This document shows, piece after piece, positions 45,239-56,376 of a DNA stretch of 64,000 nt. The notes below the pieces were generated by a model. It searched no databases. It saw only the letters and a list, made by a program, of their open reading frames with translations, and was not told the origin of the DNA. The stretch is from Metellina segmentata. Taxonomy: Eukaryota > Arthropoda > Arachnida > Araneae > Tetragnathidae. Location: NCBI GenBank assembly GCA_947359465.1, contig OX375883.1, positions 20,361,828 to 20,425,827 of the forward strand, read 5' to 3'. Every line of letters begins with the position of its first letter. Position 1 is the stretch's first letter. A program made the position numbers and the translations under genes.

Positions 45239-45781
45239 CAGGGTTTTTCGAACCTCACGGGCAAATATTTAAAGGGTGATAGAAAACAGCTAAACAGGCA
45301 ATTTTCGCCTTACAATGCATGGGCGGAGAGCAAGCGGTGAACCGCAAGACGGCATTGTAATGGAAAGCATAAAGTCCAAGTTTTCTTACACATCGTCATT
45401 TCTACCTACAACTTGTGGCGCACGTACACTCCTGCCATGCCCTGTGTCATGCATGTCGGTGACAACGTATCCCATTTCACACAGGCACCGATGCAATTGC
45501 TCGAAAAATGTTCGGTTTGGCACGTGTCTTTCGATTTCCAGAGCAAAGACCATACATAAATGCATGTCCGCCTTTTCCTGATTACTGTACGTCGCCATGC
45601 CTTCTGAAATCCACGACAGAAATGACGATATGTAAGAAAAGTTGCGCTTTAGCCTTCCATTATAGCGCCGTCTAGGGGTTCGCCGCTTGCTCTCCGCCCA
45701 TGCATTGCATTGTGAAAATTGCTTGTTTAGATGTTTTCTATAGACCCTTACATTTTTGCCCATGAGTTTCGAAACACCATG
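45239..45781 (-). mobile_element. DD41D-related MITE with ~130-bp terminal inverted repeats
   Basis: The left end CAGGGTTTTTCGAACCTCAC and the right end, whose reverse reads CATGGTGTTTCGAAACTCAT, continue as inverted repeats for about 130 bp, including the shared block GCATGGGCGGAGAGCAAGCG. TA flanks are at 45237-45238 and 45782-45783. The centre retains only the 5' part of a transposase gene. Size 543 bp. It is a sister family of the element at 23.7 kb: similar coding start and long repeats, different termini. Confidence 0.85.
45389..45598 (-). pseudogene. DD41D-type transposase N-terminal remnant
   Basis: From ATG at 45598 the frame begins MATYSNQEKADMHLCM, then NRTFFEQLHRCLCEMG and DTGHGRSVRAPQV. 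It parallels the first ~75 residues of the 23.7-kb transposase (EKADMHYMYG, IFQRLHRQLCETG, RHGAGRVRA). The helix-turn-helix and the whole catalytic part are missing, so the element depends on a transposase supplied elsewhere. Confidence 0.75.
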
Positions 45782-45783
45782 TA

Positions 45784-48011
45784 TAACGGTCTAACCAAAA
45801 GATGAACGCAACGATTAATAATAACTGAATTTATTTGTAAAACTGGTGAAACATCCGCACGAGATGAGACTCGTGCTCGTCCAAACAGAATTAGGTGTAC
45901 ATTAAGTTGACACGAAAAGGCGAGTTTGTGATCACATTTGTATTGCGCTGATGTGAACACTTTATATTTTTAGGTTCCTCATCTATCGGATTTATACCTG
46001 GCCATTTGGGTTATATGTTTTTGTAATTTATGTTATCGAAATGTGTTTCTGTGTGGTTTTGTTTTTATTTCTTGAGGCACGTGTTATTGCGATCACAGTT
46101 ATTGCAAATCAGTCATACTTTTGAAAAATTAATAGTTAGTGAATTATTGCCAAAATGTTAAGTTGTGTTAAAACGACCCATATTTTTACAAAAATAAATA
46201 GCTCTTTTAATTTTTTTTTTAAATAAAGTTTTAAGGTAAAAAATTTAAGATTGGAACTACATAAATTTGTTTCTTTTCCAGTCTTGTATAAATAATTATA
46301 TTTACAGAAAAAAAAGTTTGGGACTGCATGACTGAATTACTTGATATTTAAAGTTTATTGTATATTGAATAAAAAATAAAAGTTTTTATGAACTATTTGA
46401 TTTTTTGTTTTCTTGTATGATGATAGCCTGTTGTTATTCTGTACGACATAAATTAAAAAATACCTTGTATAATGAATTGAGGCACATATAAACTGTAACT
46501 GTAACACTCATTTTTGTTTACCTTTGTGTGTTTGTGTACAAAAATAACTTGCAATGTCAAATCATTCTGAAAATATTAAATATTGCTTACAATTTGCATT
46601 AAAAGGTTGATGTTTACATATTTAGTTCTAATTTTCATAATTTTTCAAGATTACCAATGCTGACTATGATACACGCAAGTATTGGTTACTTTGTAATTTT
46701 TCTGGATTGAACTGTTTTGGAATGTAATTTAAATTGAACTTAAGAACTGAACTAATTATACTTATATATGGAATTTAACATAGTTCAAGTGACTGCTTGC
46801 ATAAAGAAATCATTTACAGCTTAGATGAAAATCCAAATTTTTCCCATATTGTGTTTGGAAAAAGCCTACTTGTGCATAATGTCAACAGAGGTCCCTTGAT
46901 TTTCAATAACACTATATGTTTTTTTGGGTACTTTCTGAAGAAGTCAGTCAGACTTTTTCATATCTTGCAGAATACAGTGCTTAAAAAAAAATATTTTTGC
47001 ACGTACTTGTTTCGAAGGCACATGATGCAACTCAAAGTAATTTTACAATTTTTTTGAAGTCTACACCATATATAATGCATTTTGATTAAATATTTTGCTG
47101 TGCTGAAGCTTCACACTCACCATTCTAAATAAATGACAATCGAATCCAGTAAAAGTTTTAGAGGAAAATGGTCTGAAGAAATTACGTGGTAGAAAGACTA
47201 AATTTGCAGTGCTGGTAGTCATTTGCCCAATATCATATTCCAAGAATGTCATTGAGTATGCAATGAAATTATAAATATTTTATTCAAAAGTTTTTCCAAA
47301 ACCAAATGGATGTCCCATGTAAACATCCTGCACAACAACTGAAAAAAATTGTAAACCAATTTTTAGTTTGGTAAATATCTAAAGTCAAAACATTTTCTGT
47401 AGCTATACAAACTGATTCTTTGCAACTTTAGCAATATTGTCTTGGGTCAGATTTGCATTCAAAGTTAATCTAGTTTCTCTTCAGCCCTATTTAAGAAAAA
47501 ATAACTTTTAATCTTATTCAGATGTATATTCTTGATTAAATTAATGAAGAAAATCTGTTGTTGAAAATTTTAGTTTGTTTTTGCTATTCTAAATAAATAT
47601 TACACTCTCAGGTAATGTTAATTAAATTTGTAAACTATGAGTCAGCTAGACTTGTTTAAAGTAAACTTCTGTGAAATTTACATAAACTGTGTTTGTGCTA
47701 TCTCCATACATGTAACTCACTCATAATATCTGTCCTGATCAGAACATGGAAATTTTAGTGACAAAATAATTTCGAGTAGCCCTCTTGAAAAATAAATTAA
47801 ACCTGCATCATTCTTTCAAGTGAATTAAAATCCATTTAAAGTACTTGTAAGTGAAACATTGCCCAGATATGTATCTTATCTGTTTTCTTAGAAAATAACT
47901 TAGAACTTTAAGATGGAGTAATTTTCATTAAAATCAAAGATTAAATCAAACAGAATGTGAAAAGTTTTCCTCGTTCTTTTTCCATTCATAACTAGTAAGG
48001 TCATTGATATA
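45784..48011. other. Long AT-rich stretch without recognised feature
   Basis: No coding homology, inverted-repeat pair or repeat match elsewhere in the window was found. Confidence 0.4.
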
Positions 48012-48321
48012 ACAGGTGCCGAGGCAGCCTGTTTCGAAGAGCAACAAACTTGCAACCAGAGGGTTGGAAGTTCGAATCCAGCCCAAGACCGTTGTGTAGA
48101 AAGAGGGCTGGTGAAAGTTAAATCTGTTGTCCTTACGTTGGAGAGGAGTGCCAGTTATTTGACCATGATTCAAAATTATGTGATGTCAATCTTTCCCTTT
48201 GGGGTTGATCCTGGACCGTCACAAATAGCCCATTGTGTTGCTCCGTACAACATTAGTTAAAAAATACCATCACCAATAACCTGTTGTTGCTCTAGTGGGA
48301 CGTTAATTAAAAATACCATTA
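48012..48321 (+). repeat. tRNA-derived SINE family S1, copy C
   Basis: Shows the B box GTTCGAATCC at about 48073, the body blocks GGAGAGGAGTGCCAG, CATGATTCAAAATTATGTG, GATCCTGGACCGTC and AATAGCCCATTGTGTTGCTC, and the tail GGGACGTTAATTAAAA. It is more diverged than copies B and D, and its A box is hard to recognise. It looks like an old insertion. Confidence 0.75.
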
Positions 48322-49237
48322 GAAGTTTCACATTTAATCAAAATCTTGGAGGTCCTAGACTAATCAGTAGCATGGTATATGACTCGTTAAAGTCTTGTGA
48401 ATAAATTATTGCACACTTATAAACGATTAATATTGTCATAAAACAAATATTACTTTTCTTCTTTTCATAATAATAAGAAAAATTACATCAGCCATCAGCG
48501 AGATATCTTAAATCAAATCAGTGAAAAATTATGTATGTAATCATTGTGTATTTTTTTGGCATACAGAACTGGCACTTGATATAACTCCAAAAAAAACTAT
48601 ATTTTGTATATTTAAAAAAATCTCAAATTTCCTCCTCTCTTGGCAAACATAAGATAAATAACTTTTGTTTTTGTGAAAGCAATGAGACAGTTGGAAACCA
48701 ATGCAGTTTTGGTACTTTAAAGAAAAAATTACAAGAGATGAATGGGTTCTAAACTAGCATTAATATCAAGAATTGGGATGAGTAACCATTTGCTAGCTAA
48801 AAGCAATTCCTACTTTCCAATTTTCATTCTACCCAAGTCATGACGAACATTGATCTTCACATACAAACACCATCAATTTATGAATTTCATCATAGACCTA
48901 TTTATCGTCTCAATACTTCTCTTTCACTTACTCTAGATAATCAACCACTATGATAACACTAAAAATTATTGGTTCAGATCCCATTTACTTTGGTTGTTCC
49001 TCTGCTCTTTATAAACTTGGAAAATATCTTTTTCAGTCACTTTTACAAGTCATTAATTGGGGAACAAACACATTTTACAACTGAATTACAAATCTGCCAT
49101 TGAGCTTTCTGATGATTGGTATGGTAGAGAATGCTTTATCATGCTCAACTTCTAGGAGCTTTATTTCAATCATGCTGCTTACATATCAACGAAAAGAGCA
49201 AATGCCTACAAATCCAAACTAATGACTCCATACTCAC
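48322..49237. other. No gene recognised
   Basis: AT-rich sequence between SINE copy C and the TTAA-flanked element; no supported feature. Confidence 0.4.
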
Positions 49238-49241
49238 TTAA

Positions 49242-50742
49242 GGGGGTAGGGGCACACTTTTCGACCAAAAAACCCATTTTTCAATTTTTGCATATTTGAA
49301 AACTATGGACTTTTGTGCTTTTAATGGTGTTAAAATTATTTCTCTCGCTATAACAGAAGTATTTTTTAATATTTTTTTAAAAATTGTTTACGATCCGTCA
49401 AATGCTGAGTGCCACGTCTACTCCTACCAAAACAAACATCTTACTGCTTTCTAAGCCTCCCATTTTCTTTTTTAAACACTTATTTTTAATTGTATGAGTG
49501 ACAACGTCTAGAAGAAGAAATGAATTCAATTAACTCTCGTGTTTTTATTTTAAAGCATGCTGTTTTCATGCTAGTTTCAAGTATTTGCTTCTAACTTTGA
49601 TTTTATTTCGGCAATTGTTGTTTGAATATCGTTTTAGTTTAGCTTATTGTGTTATTTTTTGTTTAATGCATAGTATTTTAAGTAAATAAACAATGCCACG
49701 TTTTAGTAATCGATGTAGTGCCAACTATTTTGGAAATAGCTGTAGTATGAAAGTTTCTGGTGTGATTAAAATTTTTCAGCTCTCGCAAATTTTGCATGGT
49801 CTGCGGTACTCGAAATTTTTAGGTGACGGTTTTTAACAATTTTTAGGCTTTAGGGACCACAAAACACATTATCAGCAGATGTTATAAATTACTTTAAATA
49901 TATTTATAGAGACTTGGCAGATCCTGATCTGTTTGCCAAATACTTACACGGCAAAACTTAAAACTGCAATGAGAGTGTAAGTAGTATTATCTGGTCCCGG
50001 TTACCGAAAACTGTTTTTTTTTTTTTTTTTACAATTATAAACATTAAAAAGTGGGACAATAAAACTATTGCCTCATATAACAAGGAGAACATTACAAAAT
50101 GTAATGTTCTTTCGACATTAGGTATTTCTCCTGGACTACACAGCTCGGGCGATGAAGGCAGCTGATCAGAATAGATTACGAAAATAATAGATTACGTGAC
50201 ATTTAAACAAATATTAAAGACGCAAGAATAAAAACGAGGCAACAGAATTGTAGATTAGAAGATAATCTATAAGATGAAACAAAAAATCCAAGATATGGTG
50301 CTGGTATTAATTGTATACAAATAAGTGTTTCCTTTAAAACTGTTTTTCTCAAAACCATGTTTTTCGCCATAAAAGGAACATTTTCTCAAAAACCACTGAA
50401 CTTAGCAACTTAAAACTTTGCGTACTTGATAAAGATACTTTGTTACATACTTTAACCAATGGGATTTCGAAAAAATTAATTCAGAGTAAATTTACAAGAT
50501 TAAATATGTTGAAATTTCAGTGTTTTTCAGAAAAAACATACATAGTTCCACATAAAAAAATTTTAAAAAATCATGTGACATTGAAATTATAAAAGCCTTG
50601 GTTAAAGTATGTATTATAGTCCAGGCAATATACAGTAAAAAATTTAGAGACATATAATCAATAGAAATTTTTTAAATGTTCCTTAAAAATGTCTGTTTTT
50701 AACATTACTGAGATACGGATTCTGGTTCGTGCCCCTACCCCC
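49242..50742 (+). mobile_element. TTAA-flanked DNA transposon remnant, Kolobok-like
   Basis: The ends are GGGGGTAGGGGCAC and its inverted copy, flanked on both sides by TTAA (49238-49241 and 50743-50746). TTAA duplications are used by piggyBac and Kolobok elements. The coding remnant inside favours Kolobok/Mutator-like transposases over piggyBac. Size 1501 bp, most of the gene lost. Confidence 0.7.
49693..50300 (+). pseudogene. Kolobok/Mutator-like transposase remnant
   Basis: ATG at 49693 begins MPRFSNRCSANYFGNS, then the frame decays. At about 49890-50150 the blocks DLADPDLFAKYLHGKT, NCNESVSSIIWSRLPKTVF, ASYNKENITKCNVL and LGISPGLHSS are readable. They resemble the C-terminal N-x-NES-x(4)-W..PK region of Mutator-like/Kolobok transposases that I know from arthropod proteins. 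The catalytic middle is missing, a poly-T tract interrupts the frame, and stops are frequent. Confidence 0.6.
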
Positions 50743-50746
50743 TTAA

Positions 50747-51136
50747 TAAACAAACAATAGTCCTTTAATTTATATCAAGCAAAACTTTAAAAAAATCAAA
50801 GCTTATTTCAAATATATATTAATAATCAAATTGTTAACTCAGCGAAAAATTAACTCAAAATATTTTTAATTTAAACAAGTTTTACGAAATTAGATCGAAT
50901 TATGAATTGTTTCAATTGAGAATGTGAAGAACACAACTAAAATATCAAATACAATGAGCGAAATTTTGTATCTTGTATGAAGATAAAAATTAAATTTAAA
51001 CATTGGTTAGGGGGGTTGGCGAACAACAAAATATATGGCAGAACGCAATGTTATAAAAATCAAGTTTGCAGCAAAATACAAAAGAAAGGACGTGTAAAAT
51101 AATGCAAAATTTTAACCAAAGAATGCAAAATACTCC
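50747..51136. other. No gene recognised
   Basis: AT-rich sequence separating the TTAA element from the PIF/Harbinger element. Confidence 0.4.
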
Positions 51137-51411
51137 AATAGGTATGTCCACACTTGTATGCTTTTGCTTGCGCTAAGCGCATGCCTCAACGCAAGGGACG
51201 CATGCGTCAAGGCATGCCCAAGATGAGTCAGAAGTAGCAGTTTTTCATAGCGCACAGCGTAGCGCAAGGAGTTCCAACAGCCTTGGATCTCTATGCGCTT
51301 CAACTTTCAATTTGCAGTGTTTTGGTGAACCGAAGTCGTTGTGTTTGGTTTTTTTTTTTAGTGTTATCATGAATAACGAACAAACTCTTGAATTTATAGA
51401 AGACTACAGGT

Positions 51412-54147
51412 TAGGGTGGTCACAAAAAATCAATTTTCGATTTTCTACCGTGGCACCCCCCTAAAAGTTGCCAATAGGCTAGAAAATGTGATTGGCAGAG
51501 TTTCAGCTCAATCTGATAATATTAACCCGTGCCTCATTGAGGCTAAAGTTAAGAAAAACAGCGATTTTTAGCAAAAAATCGTAGTTTTTGCTCTTTAAAA
51601 TCGAAACTATTCGTCCTAGAAACCTGGTTCTTGTCTTATTTCATAGGAAATTTTATTTACTTGAAGTTTGATCTCCATCTACTATTTTTGCTAAAACTTA
51701 TAAAATGGTAGCATTTTTCATGTAAGGTCGTAGTGGATATCATCAAAAGTGTATTTTCATGCAAAGCCCTAAAAACATTACAATATTCAATTACATCTGT
51801 TTTCAAAATTTTGCTTTTTGTATTTTTCATTTTGTACATTAAAAAGGTTTTTGTTAGAGGTGTTTTCTGAAGTAAATAGTAAGGTCAGCAAGTTCAAAGT
51901 AAGGTCAAATTTAAAATGAAGGAATTAGGGGTAAGGAAGAGGAAGCAAGGAGTAAAAATGACAGCAGATAGTGTTCAAATGTATTTTATTAATTATATTG
52001 TTGAATTATACATCATTACATTATTATTATTTAAATATACAAATTAGGTGGCAATTACAAATTAAGGTGGTAATGTCTTAGATATTGTAACTTTTGAAGT
52101 GTCTTGAAAAATGTGTAGAAGTGTCATACGACTCCTCAGACAAAAATTCCGACAGCAAACAACTGTACTGATCAAAAATAGATTTAGAAATGCCGATTTA
52201 GAGGGAGCTGTTGTGCACAGGGATGGGAAATTGCTTCCAGATTTGTTCAATTAAGAAAATCTGGAGCGGATAGCGATTTTGATTACTTGTGGCGATGAAG
52301 AACAATTGATAGGTGTTCCAATCCTTGAAAATAAAACTGTGATAATTCAGTCAAAAGCTGTATTATCAGCAGTTGAGCACTGGGTGCAGTTGGGAAAATC
52401 CAGGCAATGTGTTTTGAGAAAATTAGAGAAAAAACTTCTGAATTTAGCATGTTGCCACCATATTTTAAAAGTAGTTTTTAATTTCAAAATGGGGGGCACA
52501 TCCACTGGTTCTCAGCCAGAAATTTTTCGAAAATTCCAGAAGAAAAAAATACAAAACAGGTTATAAAATTTGAAAATATTAAAAATAAAATAAGTAATCC
52601 AGACCAAATTTCAAGTTTTCTTTTTGAACAATTAAAAAACCAACAGCCCAGGGATAATAATAAAAAGAATTCATCCAACCTTGCTAAATTCATTTGGGCG
52701 TCTTATTCAAAAAGACATTACTTTTAGAGTACCTTGTGCTATTCATCCACCCAGATGGATTGTAAAGGCCATTAATTCTCTCAAAATGTATATTTTCAGG
52801 GATCAATTTTCGTTAACTGATTTAGAGAGAAACGGTATTGAAGATATTTGTTTATTTATAATCAATATTTTTGTAAAAGCATGGTTCAATGCCCACAAAC
52901 CCACTTTGACCAACCTAGACCTACAATTATTTAAATCTTTAGTTCAATACAGGAAAATTGATAAAGAGGTTGTAGACAAGGCCCTATATAAAATAATAAA
53001 CCACCTGTGGTATCTCAACTCGGAGCAAGTTGCATTTTCATTTTTCGATGGTACTTTGGGGGAAAATGTCAAAACAAGCATGGTTGAAAAATTAAGGTCC
53101 GAAGTAGAAAATGATGAAGATGATTGTGATGGTAGGGATGTAAAATCAAAACTCAATCTCCAACAAGTTGTTCATTTATTGGACGAAGAATTGATTATTT
53201 TGTTTCTCCTAGGACTCTAAATTTTTTTAAGAGATTTGAAATCTATACAGAATTTTTAAATACTGATCCGGATGTATGGTATGAAAATCAACATTATTTA
53301 AAAGTTAAAAAAGAGTGTACGGTTTAAAGGTTGTTAATGATACTGCTGAGAGAGGAGTAAAATTAATTAAAGACTTTAATTCCTCTTTGACCAAAGACGA
53401 AGAACACCGGTAGTTCCTTTTACAAGTTGTATCTGAATATACGTAAATTTTTCCGGGCTCTTCAAAAGCTACAATATCTAAGACATTATCACCTTAATTT
53501 GTAATTACCACTTAATTTCTATATTTAAATAATAATAATATAAGGATGTATAATTCAACTATATAATTAATAAAATACATTTGAACACTATTTGTTGTAA
53601 TTTTTACTCTTTGCTTCCTCTTCTTTACCACTAATTTCTTCATTTTGAATTTGAATTCTGTTGGATTTATTTTTGAAAATACCTCTAACAAAAGCCTTTT
53701 TAATGTACAAAATGAAAAATACAAAGGCAAAATCTGGAAAGCAGAAGTAATTGAAAATTGTAATATTTTTATGGCTTTGCAATGAAAATTCACTTTTGAC
53801 GAAATCCACTACGAGCTTACCTTAAAAATGCTAATTACCATTCTATCAGTTTCAGTAACAAAAGTGGATGAGTTCAAACTTCAAGTCAATAAAATTTCCT
53901 ATGAAATAAGACAAGAACCAGGTTTCTAGGACGAATAGTTTCGATTTTAAGGCGCAAAAACTACGATTTTTTGCTAAAAATCGCCGCTTTTCTTAACTTT
54001 AACCTCAATGAGGCACGGGTTAATATTATCAGATTGAGCTGAAATTCTGCCAATCACAGTTTCTAGCCTATTGGCAACTTTTAGGGGGGTGCCATGGAAG
54101 ATTGGGCGAAATTTTTTTTTCACCCTATTTACCTTGTGACCACCCTA
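51412..54147 (+). mobile_element. hAT-like element with ~690-bp terminal inverted repeats
   Basis: The element begins TAGGGTGGTCAC and ends in the complement. It is flanked by an exact 8-bp target duplication CTACAGGT (51404-51411 and 54148-54155). The inverted arms run from 51412 to about 52100 and from about 53459 to 54147, with only moderate divergence (for example CATTTTGTACATTAAAAAGG in both). The ~1.35 kb centre encodes a decayed transposase. The 8-bp duplication fits hAT or related superfamilies. Confidence 0.85.
52100..53458 (+). pseudogene. hAT-like transposase missing its second catalytic block
   Basis: Readable blocks: VVHRDGKLLPDLF (first acidic residue), CGDEEQLIGVPIL, SAVEHWVQLGKS, then directly RQCVLRKLEKKLLNLACCHH, GGTSTGSQPEIFRKFQ, IHPPRWIVKAINSLKMYIFR, LFIINIFVKAWFNA, ALYKIINHLWYLNSEQVAF and FLNTDPDVWYEN. 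The family, known to me as uncharacterised arthropod proteins, normally has a CFDT-type block between the third and fourth segments; here it is deleted. Several stops and frame changes are present, including TAA after PDLFN and frameshifts around 52566-52680 and 53220. Confidence 0.65.
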
Positions 54148-55302
54148 CTACAGGTCTTATGAGTGTTTGTGGAACATTCACTGTAAAAATTATACGAAAA
54201 AAACTAAACACGTCATGATTAATAAATTAATTAATAACGTAATAATAAATTTTAAATCAAATTAAAAATAATTAAAAACGTTATTTATTTAAAACTCGTA
54301 AAGAGCATTTATTAAATTTCCTTAGCGAAATAACAACACAATAGTCTTTAACTTATGATTGCATTTAAAATATTTCTGTTCAAATTATTGTTTGTTGAAA
54401 CACAATATGAGTTAATCTTTTTTTGATTGTGTATAGGCATTAATTAAACATATTTTAAGAAATGAATTAAAAACTGACAAATTAAGCTTTTTATTATACC
54501 AGTGTAAAGTTAACATAGTTTTGGATCCATTAAAGTTTTCTTAGTTCAGGTTCTAAAGATGTATAAGGATGAATATGAAACAAATTTATTTTTAGGCTGG
54601 CAAGGAGAAATATGATAAATGTACTTCGTTTAAACACTTATTTATCTTTTAATTATTAAAATAATTATTTGTAAACTATAAGCCATCTAAGTTCATAAGC
54701 ATAGATTATATGCAAATATTATTATTCATATTTAACTCAAATGTTTATAAGTACTTACGTGTAACGAATTGCACGATTAGGTTTTATTTTCTGATTTCAG
54801 CAGTAAAATTTTGCAATCCAGCTAATCGGTAACGACGATTATTTACAACTGTTTTGTAACCACTTTATACATTGTGTTTCGAATTTATTTTTATTGGTTC
54901 CACAACACACATGAGGTCTATCTATTGAACGAAAGAATAACAGGAAATATTTAAATTATTATTAAATTTTAATAATGATCAGTGGGTGGGAGAAAGGTAA
55001 ACTCAAGTCTAACCGTAACAACAAGAATTTAATCAACTATAAAAGGAAGGCATACATGTTAGCCGCATCCAAGGCGAGATACATTAGTACTCTGATCAGA
55101 GATCGAATAAAACATCGGCGCAAATGCACGCCTTCCTCCTATTTCGGGGAAAATATCGTTCCGATTTTAAGCAGATACAGCTGTTATTTGCTGCGAGCAA
55201 CAGGAAACACGTGCAAACGATTCCAGCGAAATAAATCAAAGAAAATATAAACATCCCGTTTGAACGTGTGCTCCAACAAAAAAAAATACATTTTAACGTA
55301 AA

Positions 55303-55446
55303 TAAATAAATGCTCATTATGCGTTTTGAAATATCTTTCATCCAAATCGCTCGCCTTGATTTCCTACGTTCATTTACTTGCCTGATCACAAACTATGCCG
55401 CACTGATTCAGAAACAGTCCAACAGAATAGCATCATCTTCATCCAT
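55303..55446 (-). pseudogene. Probable PIF/Harbinger nuclease N-terminal remnant
   Basis: From ATG at 55446 the minus strand reads MDEDDAILLDCF, two stops with ISAA between them, then VNERRKSRRAIWMKDISKR. An acidic start followed by a basic KRRxxWV-like motif is usual for Harbinger nucleases. The catalytic core is absent. Its place beside the right terminal repeat and its inward orientation support the call more than the similarity does. Confidence 0.4.
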
Positions 55447-55611
55447 CTTGAAACTGAAGTGAGGCACAAGAGTGGACAGGTAAAGGGCATGCCTCTAAGC
55501 GCATGCAATAAGGCATGCGTTGACGCAAGTTGAATTGCACATTGAAAATGAAAGCGCACAAGTGTGGACATACCTAATGAAGGTGATGGAAAATAAACTA
55601 AATGCCGCGAG

Positions 55612-55712
55612 ACAGAACTAAAAAAGTATAAACGTATACGAGTATATACGCACATACATACGCCATCTAGCGGCAATTCATGTAAGTTTTAACTTTAAGA
55701 TTCCACTTGTCT
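55612..55712 (-). repeat. Dispersed repeat R3, copy 2
   Basis: Reverse-complement partner of 42320-42425: ATACGCCATCTAGCGGCAAT and CATGTAAGTTTTAAC mirror the other copy. This copy has a short expansion of GTATA-type sequence after the core. It begins just outside the PIF/Harbinger element. Confidence 0.7.
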
Positions 55713-56099
55713 ACTTTCATATGAAACCAAAGATTAAGAAAGTTTGTAACGGTTACACAATTTATAAATCAAATAAAACGTTATGCGACTAAAAGCCCTA
55801 ACGTTTGTAATGTAGGTGTCTCAAAGAACACATAGTTCAAGTTATTGAAACTAGAGTACGACCAAACTATAAATCTAATAACGTAAAAAAAAAAGTGGTG
55901 GATATAAAATAGAAACTGGATTATTATATTTCCATAATGGTCTATAGTGGACAATAATGTTTCGGTAACAGAATTCAAAGAGTTTATATCGATCTGAAAT
56001 GTGAAGATGGTGTAAATATTGGACCGTCAGAAACATTAATTAACCGTTTTCGGTGGAGTGGTCGCAAACGGGACTGTAGCGCCAAGGCGTTTTTTTTGT

Positions 56100-56362
56100 C
56101 GCCAAACCAAGATGGCGGAAATCGCAATAACAAGATGGCGCTGTGTCCATGTAGCAAAATTCACACTGTGAACATTTGCATAAATGGATTAGACAGTAAT
56201 TTCTATGTAAACTATAGTAATTTTTTGCGAAATGGTATAACAAGATGCCGCGTCGCCATAACAAGATGGCTGACACTGTGAACCTTTGCATAAATGGATT
56301 TGACAGTAAATTCTTCATTATAAAAATCTTTGATAGTAATTTTTTTGCGAAATGGTATAGAA
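56100..56362. repeat. Tandem duplication, ~110-120-bp unit, beside the Merlin gene
   Basis: ACACTGTGAAC, TTTGCATAAATGGATT, GACAGTAA and TTTTTTGCGAAATGGTAT occur twice in the same order (from 56163 and 56273). ATAACAAGATGG also recurs. The second unit ends 15 bp before the transposase reading frame's downstream edge. Confidence 0.75.
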
Positions 56363-56376
56363 ATATGAAATTTACC

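Larger units (their letters stand above)
51369..54265 (+). pseudogene. PIF/Harbinger MADF-domain protein, split by insertion
   Basis: ATG at 51369 begins MNNEQTLEFIEDYR and is cut within the next codon at 51411. The frame resumes exactly after the far target duplication (54156) with SYEC LWNI H and continues through NYTKKTKHV to a stop at 54263-54265. LEFIEDYR..ECLWN is the opening of a MADF DNA-binding domain, the second protein of many PIF/Harbinger elements, which helps the nuclease bind DNA. Only the first ~50 residues remain, and the domain decays into AT-rich sequence. Confidence 0.7.
51140..55575. mobile_element. PIF/Harbinger element, internally deleted, hosting a hAT-like element
   Basis: The ends AGGTATGTCCACACTTGT and its inverted copy are flanked by AAT (51137-51139 and 55576-55578), a 3-bp target duplication. 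GCATGCC/GGCATGC and GCGCATGC motifs crowd both subterminal regions. Near the left end the plus strand starts a MADF-type protein; near the right end the minus strand starts what looks like the Harbinger nuclease. These two genes point inward, as expected for PIF/Harbinger. Most of both is deleted. A 2736-bp hAT-like element sits inside the MADF frame. Confidence 0.8.
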
